From Streptomyces griseoflavus (lineage in GTDB: Bacteria > Actinomycetota > Actinomycetes > Streptomycetales > Streptomycetaceae), in assembly GCF_014649995.1 (NCBI RefSeq), contig NZ_BMUC01000001.1, forward strand, positions 964,177 to 1,028,176: 64,000 nt of DNA, given 5' to 3'. Both the position numbers and the translations under genes were made by a program. The first letter of the stretch is position 1. Each line of letters opens with the position of its first letter. The notes under the pieces are model-generated. The model ran no database searches, was not told the DNA's origin, and was given only the letters and a program-made list of their open reading frames with translations. This document shows positions 57,760 through 64,000 of this stretch, one piece after another.

Positions 57760-57878
57760 CCAGCGGGTGAATGTCCAGCTAGTGGACCGTGGAGCGGCCG
57801 GATGCGAGGCAAACGCCCTGCTCCGGATACCATCGCAGTGACCACGGAAGACCGACCGCAAGGAAGGGGGCCGCTCGC
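57760..57878 (+). promoter_or_regulatory. trpC upstream region
   Basis: 119 bp. GTCCA/TGGAC (57773-57777, 57783-57787) forms a 5-bp inverted repeat around GCTAG, and TACCAT near 57829-57834 is the best -10 candidate. AAGGAAGGGGG just before the trpC GTG is the ribosome-binding site. No Trp-codon leader peptide is visible. Confidence 0.4.
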
Positions 57879-58688
57879 GTGAGTGTGCTCGACGAGATCA
57901 TCGACGGAGTCCGTGCCGACCTCGCGGAGCGGCAGGCGCGCGTGAGCCTCGACGAGCTCAAGGAGCGCGCGGCGAAGGCCCCCGCGGCCAAGGACGGCGT
58001 GGCGGCCCTGCGCGGCGACGGCGTCAAGGTGATCTGCGAGGTCAAGCGGTCCAGCCCCTCCAAGGGCGCGCTGGCCGCGATCGCCGACCCGGCCGCACTG
58101 GCCGCCGACTACGAGGCGGGCGGCGCCGCCGTCATCTCCGTGCTCACCGAGGAGCGCCGCTTCGGCGGCTCGCTGGCCGACCTGGAGGCCGTCCGGGCGC
58201 GCGTGGACATCCCCGTGCTCCGCAAGGACTTCATCGTCACCTCGTACCAGCTCTGGGAGGCCCGCGCGTACGGCGCCGACCTCGCGCTGCTGATCGTGGC
58301 GGCCCTCGACCAGGCGGCCCTGGAGTCGCTGATCGAGCGCGCCGAGTCGATCGGGCTCACCCCGCTCGTCGAGGTCCACGACGAGGACGAGGTCGAGCGC
58401 GCGGTCGACGCCGGCGCCAAGGTCATCGGGGTCAACGCGCGCAACCTCAAGACCCTCGAGGTCGACCGCGGCACCTTCGAACGGGTCGCCCCCGAGATCC
58501 CCGCCCACCTGGTCCGGGTCGCCGAGTCCGGCGTCCGCGGCCCGCACGACCTCATCGCCTACGCCAACGCGGGCGCCGACGCCGTCCTGGTCGGCGAGTC
58601 CCTCGTCACCGGCAAGGACCCCCGGACGGCCGTCTCCGACTTGGTGGCGGCGGGCGAGCACCCGGCCCTGCGCCACGGCCGCGGCTGA
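57879..58688 (+). CDS. trpC: Indole-3-glycerol phosphate synthase TrpC
   Basis: (Beta/alpha)8-barrel enzyme (269 aa) converting CdRP to indole-3-glycerol phosphate. The active-site segment [11 protein letters not shown] (about 53-63) holds the catalytic Glu and Lys, with LRKDFI near 114 and [10 protein letters not shown] near 160. GTG 57879 is preceded by AAGGAAGGGGG. It is not fused to TrpF, unlike E. coli TrpC, in line with PriA doing that step. Confidence 0.96.
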   Translation: MSVLDEIIDGVRADLAERQARVSLDELKERAAKAPAAKDGVAALRGDGVKVICEVKRSSPSKGALAAIADPAALAADYEAGGAAVISVLTEERRFGGSLADLEAVRARVDIPVLRKDFIVTSYQLWEARAYGADLALLIVAALDQAALESLIERAESIGLTPLVEVHDEDEVERAVDAGAKVIGVNARNLKTLEVDRGTFERVAPEIPAHLVRVAESGVRGPHDLIAYANAGADAVLVGESLVTGKDPRTAVSDLVAAGEHPALRHGRG

Positions 58689-58696
58689 ACCGCCGG

Positions 58697-58702
58697 TAGG
58701 CT
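58697..58702 (+). promoter_or_regulatory. -10-like TAGGCT before trpM
   Basis: TAGGCT ends 7 nt before the trpM ATG with no ribosome-binding site between, so trpM could be read from its own leaderless transcript as well as from trpC. Confidence 0.45.
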
Positions 58703-58709
58703 GACCCCG

Positions 58710-58919
58710 ATGACGATCTCCCGCCTCGCCCGTGGCTGCCGGCCCCGCGGCTGCCGTGCCCCCGCCCGCAGGGTGCACGGCCGCAGGGTCCGCTACGTCA
58801 TCGGCGACGAACCGGGACAGGTGAACGGGCGGCGATGGCAGCGCGCCCCACAGGGGCGCGGGGCTGTCACGGAACATCCCACTCCGTCGCGCGAGCGCGA
58901 CCGGCCGCGTACGGCCTGA
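58710..58919 (+). CDS. trpM: TrpM-like small basic protein between trpC and trpB
   Basis: 69 aa, Arg-rich, starting ATG 58710. The N-terminal part (MTISRLARGCRPRGCRAPA, then RRVHGRRVRYVIGDEPGQV) is the recognisable region; the C-terminus is disordered. In S. coelicolor the equivalent small gene trpM (formerly trpX) lies between trpC and trpB and was reported to modulate tryptophan synthesis and development. The position and size match, but the assignment rests on context and remembered sequence. About 66 bp separate it from trpB. Confidence 0.65.
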   Translation: MTISRLARGCRPRGCRAPARRVHGRRVRYVIGDEPGQVNGRRWQRAPQGRGAVTEHPTPSRERDRPRTA

Positions 58920-58985
58920 GGCCGGCCGACCACCCCGCCCCCACGGCGAACAGTGCCCGACACACACTCACCGTGAGGTTCACGC

Positions 58986-60265
<1,280 letters not shown>

Positions 60266-60269
<4 letters not shown>

Positions 60270-61081
60270 GCGGCAACGTGCGACTGCTGGACGACACCCT
60301 CGCCGCGGCGAAGGCCGAGGGCCGCTCCGCCCTCATCGCCTACCTCCCGGCCGGGTTCCCGACCGTGGACGGCGGCATCGAGGCGGTCAAGGCCGCCCTG
60401 GAGGGCGGCGCCGACGTCGTCGAGGTGGGCCTGCCGCACAGCGACCCGGTCCTGGACGGCCCGGTCATCCAGACCGCCGACGACATCGCCCTGCGCGGCG
60501 GGGTGCGGATCGCGGACGTACTGCGCACGGTCCGCGAGGCGCACGCGGCCACCGGCAAGCCGATCCTCGTCATGACCTACTGGAACCCCGTCGACCGCTA
60601 CGGCGTCGAACGGTTCACCGCCGAGCTCGCCGAGGCGGGCGGCGCCGGCTGCATCCTGCCCGACCTGCCCGTGCAGGAGTCGGGACCGTGGCGGGAGCAC
60701 GCGGAGAAGCACGGGCTCGCCACGGTCTTCGTGGTCGCGCCCAGCAGCAGGGACGAGCGGCTCGCCGAGATCACCGCGGCCGGCAGCGGCTTCGTCTACG
60801 CCGCCTCCCTGATGGGCGTCACCGGCACCCGCGAGTCGGTCGGCGCGCAGGCCGAGGACCTGGTGCGGCGCACCCGCGCCACCACCGGCATCCCCGTCTG
60901 CGTCGGCCTGGGCGTCTCCAACCCCGCCCAGGCGGCCGAGGTCGCCCGCTTCGCCGACGGGGTGATCGTCGGCTCGGCCTTCGTCAAGCGGATGCTGGAC
61001 GCCCCCGACGACGCGGCCGGCGTCGAGGCCGTCCGCGCGCTCGCCGGCGACCTCGCCAAGGGCGTACGCGGACGGGCGTGA
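60266..61081 (+). CDS. trpA: Tryptophan synthase alpha chain TrpA
   Basis: (Beta/alpha)8-barrel (271 aa) cleaving indole-3-glycerol phosphate to indole. Catalytic residues are E53 ([10 protein letters not shown]) and D64 (LDGP). The GTG overlaps the trpB stop (GTGA), as is usual for the coupled alpha and beta chains. It ends the trp unit. Confidence 0.97.
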
Positions 61082-61105
61082 CCGGGCGGGGACCACGCGA
61101 GTAGT

Positions 61106-61124
61106 CGTACGAGTCCCTCGTACG
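61106..61124. repeat. 8-bp inverted repeat after trpA
   Basis: CGTACGAG (61106-61113) and CTCGTACG (61117-61124) with a 3-nt loop, just ahead of the main terminator. It may add to termination or 3'-end stability. Confidence 0.6.
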
Positions 61125-61136
61125 GGTGGACCTGGG

Positions 61137-61169
61137 ACCGGGGAGGCGCTGAGCGCCTCCCCGGTTCGT
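61137..61169 (+). terminator. Terminator after trpA
   Basis: Perfect 13-bp stem ACCGGGGAGGCGC/GCGCCTCCCCGGT (61137-61149, 61153-61165) with a 3-nt loop TGA, followed by TCGTT. It precedes the second DsbA-like gene by about 15 bp. Confidence 0.88.
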
Positions 61170-61179
61170 TCTGCGGGGT

Positions 61180-61959
61180 GTGAGCGAGAAGAACCGTGAG
61201 GGAAAGCGCACCGCCCGGGAGCGGCTGGCGGTCGAGCGCGAGAAGCAGAAGGCGGCGGAGAAGCGGCGCCGCGCCCTGATCGTGGGCGCGAGCGTGGTCT
61301 GTGTCCTGGGGCTCGCGGCGGTGATCGGGGTCGTCGCGGCCAACTCCGGGGGTGACGACGGCGAGAGCGCGTCGTCGGGCCCGGTCGTGGCGCCCTCCGG
61401 CGCCCTCGGCAAGGACGGCACCGCCATCCCGGTCGGCGAGCCGGGCGCCAAGGCGACGCTCACGGTGTGGGAGGACTTCCGCTGCCCGGCCTGCAAGTCC
61501 TTCGAGGAGGCCTACAGCCCCACCATCCACGAGCTGACCGACGCCGGCCGGCTCAAGGTGGAGTACCACCTGGTCACGCTGATCGACGGCGCGCTGGGCG
61601 GCACCGGCTCCCGCGCCTCGGCCAACGCCGCGGCCTGCGCCCAGGACGCCGGGAAGTTCACCGCGTACCACGACGTGCTGTTCCGCAACCAGCCGCTGGA
61701 GCGCGACGACACCTTCGCCGACAACGACAAGCTGATCGACCTGGCCGGCAAGGTCGACGGCCTCGACACCCCCGCCTTCCGCTCCTGCGTCGAGGACGGC
61801 ACGCACAACAGCTGGGTCGTCAAGTCCAACGACGCGTTCCAGAAGGGCGGCTTCGGCGGCACGCCCACCGTGCTCCTCGACGGCAAGAACATCTACCAGG
61901 ACAACTCGATGACCCCGCAGAAGCTGAAGCAGATGGTGCAGGACGCCAACAAGGGCTAG
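61180..61959 (+). CDS. Membrane-anchored DsbA-like thioredoxin-fold protein (CPAC)
   Basis: 259 aa. A charged helical N-terminus (about 1-31) precedes one membrane helix (about 32-54). An Ser/Gly-rich linker leads to the extracytoplasmic DsbA domain, whose redox site is C102-P-A-C105 and whose cis-Pro region is GGTPTVLLDG. Two further cysteines (ACAQD near 150 and RSCVEDG near 205) may form a structural disulfide. Layout and length parallel the protein at 30.9-31.7 kb. GTG 61180 follows GCGGGGT. lgt lies 96 bp downstream. Confidence 0.88.
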   Translation: MSEKNREGKRTARERLAVEREKQKAAEKRRRALIVGASVVCVLGLAAVIGVVAANSGGDDGESASSGPVVAPSGALGKDGTAIPVGEPGAKATLTVWEDFRCPACKSFEEAYSPTIHELTDAGRLKVEYHLVTLIDGALGGTGSRASANAAACAQDAGKFTAYHDVLFRNQPLERDDTFADNDKLIDLAGKVDGLDTPAFRSCVEDGTHNSWVVKSNDAFQKGGFGGTPTVLLDGKNIYQDNSMTPQKLKQMVQDANKG

Positions 61960-62055
61960 CGCCGACTCCCCGGGGAATCCGGGGGTTCCTGTTATGGAGC
62001 CGTTGCCGGGCCGCCCGCCGCACGGCCGGTCCGGCACGGTAGCGTCGACCTTGCC

Positions 62056-63123
62056 ATGGAACTTGCCTACATTCCCAGCCCGTCGAGCGGGGTGCTGTAC
62101 CTCGGCCCCGTTCCGCTGCGCGGCTACGCGTTCTGCATCATCATCGGCGTCTTCGTTGCCGTCTGGCTCGGCAACAAGCGCTGGGTCGCCCGGGGCGGGC
62201 GGGCCGGCACGGTGGCCGACATCGCTGTCTGGGCGGTGCCCTTCGGCCTGATCGGCGGCCGGCTGTACCACGTGATCACGGACTACCAGCTGTACTTCAG
62301 CGAGGGCCGTGACTGGGTGGACGCCTTCAAGATCTGGGAGGGCGGCCTCGGCATCTGGGGCGCGATCGCCTTCGGTGCGCTGGGCGCCTGGATCGGCTGC
62401 CGCCGCCGGGGCATCCCGCTGCCCGCCTACGCCGACGCCGTGGCGCCGGGCATCGCCTTCGCGCAGGCGATCGGCCGCTGGGGCAACTGGTTCAACCAGG
62501 AGCTGTACGGGCGGGCCACGGACCTGCCGTGGGCGGTGGAGATCACCTCCTCCTCCGACGGGCGGGTCCCGGGTACGTACCACCCGACGTTCCTGTACGA
62601 GTCGCTGTGGTGCATCGGTGTGGCGGTGCTCGTGATCTGGGCCGACCGGCGCTTCAAGCTCGGGCACGGGCGGGCGTTCGCGCTGTACGTCGCCGCGTAC
62701 TGCGCGGGGCGGTTCTGGATCGAGTACATGCGGGTCGACGAGGCGCACGAGATTCTGGGGCTGCGGCTGAACAACTGGACGTCGGTCCTGGTGTTCCTGC
62801 TGGCGGTGCTGTACATCGTGCTGTCGGCCCGGAAGCGGCCGGGGCGGGAGGACGTCGTGGAGCCGGGTGCCTCCGGCGGTGGTGAGGGTGACGGGGCGGC
62901 GGGGGCCGGGGCGGGTGCCGGTGAGTCCGAGGGGTCCGAGGACTCGGAGGACAGCAACGGCTCCAAGGACTCCAAGGACTCCAAGGACTCCAAGGACTCC
63001 AAGGACTCCAAGGACTCGGAGACCTCCGAGGACACCGGTGACGGTGGAGACGCCGAGGGATCGGGCGGCCTCAAGGAGTCGGAGGACTCGACGGACGGGG
63101 CCCGGTCGCTGAAGAAGAGCTGA
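62056..63123 (+). CDS. lgt: Prolipoprotein diacylglyceryl transferase Lgt with a long acidic tail
   Basis: Transfers diacylglycerol to the cysteine of prolipoproteins, the step before LspA. The seven-helix core (about 1-265) carries GGLGIWG (about 96-102), the Lgt signature GRWGNWFNQELYG (140-152, with R141, N147 and E149), and a C-terminal helix with SARKRPGRED after it. Residues about 270-355 form a hydrophilic, acidic Gly/Ser/Asp/Glu-rich cytoplasmic tail containing six SKD repeats (303-320). Such tails are variable in actinobacterial Lgt. ATG 62056 lies 10 nt after TAGCGT. Confidence 0.94.
   Translation: MELAYIPSPSSGVLYLGPVPLRGYAFCIIIGVFVAVWLGNKRWVARGGRAGTVADIAVWAVPFGLIGGRLYHVITDYQLYFSEGRDWVDAFKIWEGGLGIWGAIAFGALGAWIGCRRRGIPLPAYADAVAPGIAFAQAIGRWGNWFNQELYGRATDLPWAVEITSSSDGRVPGTYHPTFLYESLWCIGVAVLVIWADRRFKLGHGRAFALYVAAYCAGRFWIEYMRVDEAHEILGLRLNNWTSVLVFLLAVLYIVLSARKRPGREDVVEPGASGGGEGDGAAGAGAGAGESEGSEDSEDSNGSKDSKDSKDSKDSKDSKDSETSEDTGDGGDAEGSGGLKESEDSTDGARSLKKS
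62962..63015 (+). repeat. Six tandem 9-bp units TCCAAGGAC in the lgt tail
   Basis: Six identical copies (62962-63015) encoding Ser-Lys-Asp six times. Slippage here would change tail length in frame. Confidence 0.95.
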
Positions 63124-63141
63124 CCGCTCGCTTGTACTGCG

Positions 63142-63178
63142 CCGAGGGCGCCCGGGGTTTCCGGGCGCCCTCGGTTCT
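63142..63178 (+). terminator. Terminator after lgt
   Basis: 14-bp stem CCGAGGGCGCCCGG/CCGGGCGCCCTCGG (63142-63155, 63161-63174) with a 5-nt loop, followed by TTCTT. It is 18 bp past the lgt stop. Confidence 0.85.
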
Positions 63179-63365
63179 TGCTGGGCGGGGGGTGCGGCGC
63201 GGCCCGGCGCCGACGGGGTGCCGTCGCGCCCACCCGTGCCGCCCCAGCGGCACGACTGCCCGCGGAGTGTGTGGAGGGTGGGGGTCGGGCGCGAGCGGTG
63301 CGGAGGGTGGGGGTCGGGCGCGGAGGCGATGTGGTGTGGGGGTGCGGAGGGCTGGTGCAGGGGCG
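63179..63365. other. G-rich gene-free interval with a short direct repeat
   Basis: No gene seen. A 21-bp sequence starting GGAGGGTGGGGGTC occurs at 63273-63293 and again at 63302-63322 (period 29). Open frames across it are low-complexity Gly/Arg/Trp products without a ribosome-binding site. Confidence 0.6.
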
Positions 63366-63535
63366 GGGGAGGGGTCAGGGGGTGCGGGAGAGGGTCAGGG
63401 TGCGGTGGGCTGCCGCTACTACGGCGGTGTCGATGAAGGTGCCGTCGGGGAGGGGTCAGGGGGTGCGGGAGAGGGTCAGGGTGCGGTGGGCTGCCGCTAC
63501 TACGGCGGTGTCGATGAAGGTGCCGTCGGGGAGGG
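63366..63535. repeat. 81-bp tandem duplication covering the 3' end of the CitE-like gene
   Basis: 63366-63446 is repeated exactly at 63447-63527, with 8 further matching bases (2.1 copies, period 81, a multiple of three). The second copy holds the last codons and stop of the CitE-like gene (minus strand); the first copy is an out-of-gene echo of the same 24 codons and stop. Either a recent slippage duplication or an assembly artefact. Confidence 0.9.
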
Positions 63536-64000
63536 CCTGGGCGCCCTGCGTCACGGCTGCCGCCTTGAGCACGGTCTCGGCCTGCTCGATCTCCTCCGCC
63601 GTGGGGAGGTAGGCCCGCCGGATGGTCGGCAGCTGCCGGGGGTGGATGGCGGCCCGGCCCAGGAAGCCCAGGGCGCGGCCGCGCAGGCAGGAGGCCAGGA
63701 GGCCGTCCAGGTCGCGGGTGTCCGGGTGGACGGACTGGGTGGGCGGGGGCAGGCCCGCCGCCCGTGCGGCGACGACCACCCGGGAGCGGGACCAGTCGAG
63801 GCCGGAGTCGTCGCGTACCCCCAGGTCGGCGCGGAGGTCCGCCTCCCCGATGGCGATGCCGCGCAGGGAGGGGTGGGCGGTGGCCACCGCGTGGGCGCGC
63901 TCGATGCCCAGGGCCGTCTCCAGCAGCGCGTGCAGGGGCGGCACGCCGCCGCGCGCGGAGACCACCCGGCGCGCGACCCGCACGACGTCGGAGGGGGAGG
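63456..64000 (-). CDS. CitE/HpcH-HpaI family CoA-ester lyase (5' end outside window)
   Basis: Partial: the frame continues past the right edge, so only the C-terminal 180 or so residues are present. Family features include IGEADLRADLGV (a metal-binding Glu/Asp pair of the aldolase barrel), VDPDTRDLDGL-like SVHPDTRDLDGLLAS, and the C-terminal ALGFLGRAAIHPRQL signature of citrate-lyase-beta-like enzymes. It probably cleaves or forms a CoA thioester such as malyl- or citramalyl-CoA; the substrate is unknown. The stop lies in the 81-bp duplication. Confidence 0.85.
   Translation of the reverse strand, partial: SPSDVVRVARRVVSARGGVPPLHALLETALGIERAHAVATAHPSLRGIAIGEADLRADLGVRDDSGLDWSRSRVVVAARAAGLPPPTQSVHPDTRDLDGLLASCLRGRALGFLGRAAIHPRQLPTIRRAYLPTAEEIEQAETVLKAAAVTQGAQALPDGTFIDTAVVAAAHRTLTLSRTP

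Noticed and set aside
62962-63015. Regular short repeats that might suggest a CRISPR array or microsatellite element
   Set aside because: Units are 9 bp with no spacers and lie in frame inside lgt; they encode a Ser-Lys-Asp tail.
63218-63436. A 72-residue open frame in the G-rich gap after lgt
   Set aside because: Low-complexity Gly/Arg/Trp composition, no ribosome-binding site, and it crosses the tandem duplication.

Overview
This window is a stretch of conserved core chromosome from a high-GC actinomycete, almost certainly a Streptomyces species close to S. coelicolor. The evidence is the strong G/C preference at third codon positions, frequent GTG and some TTG starts, a complete streptomycete division and cell wall (dcw) cluster ending in a Pro/Gln/Gly-rich DivIVA, PriA in place of separate HisA and TrpF, and a trpC-trpM-trpB-trpA block. 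I see no tRNA or rRNA genes, no CRISPR array, no insertion sequence or prophage, and no plasmid or phage functions.

Layout. (1) 0-17.7 kb, plus strand: rsmH-ftsL-ftsI-murE-murF-mraY-murD-ftsW-murG-ftsQ-ftsZ-pgeF-yggS-type-sepF-yggT-type-divIVA, which builds lipid II and assembles septal and polar growth machinery. A roughly 280-bp promoter region precedes ftsZ. (2) 18-21.4 kb, minus strand: ileS, led by a T-box riboswitch of the translational type. (3) 21.7-34 kb: a DksA/TraR-like protein with a histone-like tail, lspA, an RluA-family pseudouridine synthase, a GNAT enzyme, a CPA1 antiporter, an SDR, an MscS channel, a dienelactone-hydrolase-like enzyme, a Tat-exported PhoD phosphatase, a membrane-anchored DsbA-like protein, an unknown membrane protein and a DUF2252 protein. 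(4) 34-47 kb: dnaE, a 55-residue basic protein missed by length filters, an NYN-domain protein, two VOC/ABC-transporter units, a four-helix membrane protein, a YbaK-type deacylase, a LON-domain protein and two large proteins of unknown function. (5) 47-61 kb: amino-acid biosynthesis. hisD-hisC-hisB-(52-aa membrane peptide)-hisH-priA-(RidA-like)-hisF are tightly coupled. hisI stands apart next to trpE, followed by three small membrane proteins, then trpC-trpM-trpB-trpA. (6) 61-64 kb: a second DsbA-like protein, lgt, and the 3' part of a CitE/HpcH-like lyase whose end carries an 81-bp tandem duplication.

How it works together. The dcw genes supply septal peptidoglycan and the FtsZ/SepF/DivIVA scaffold. 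lspA and lgt are two successive enzymes of lipoprotein maturation. The his and trp blocks are tied together by PriA, which should serve both pathways because no trpF is visible. Many genes outside the large operons have a TANNNT-like hexamer 6-8 nt before the start codon and no Shine-Dalgarno, which suggests leaderless mRNAs. At four convergent gene junctions the two stop codons sit in or right beside short inverted repeats.

I did not find a clearly unprecedented system. The best candidates for new biology are small or accessory elements: the 52-aa peptide and the arginine-lacking RidA-like protein inside the his operon, the basic-tailed DksA-like protein with a perfect palindrome over its ribosome-binding region, low-complexity tails on both LspA and Lgt, and the uncharacterised pair at 44.3-47.1 kb.
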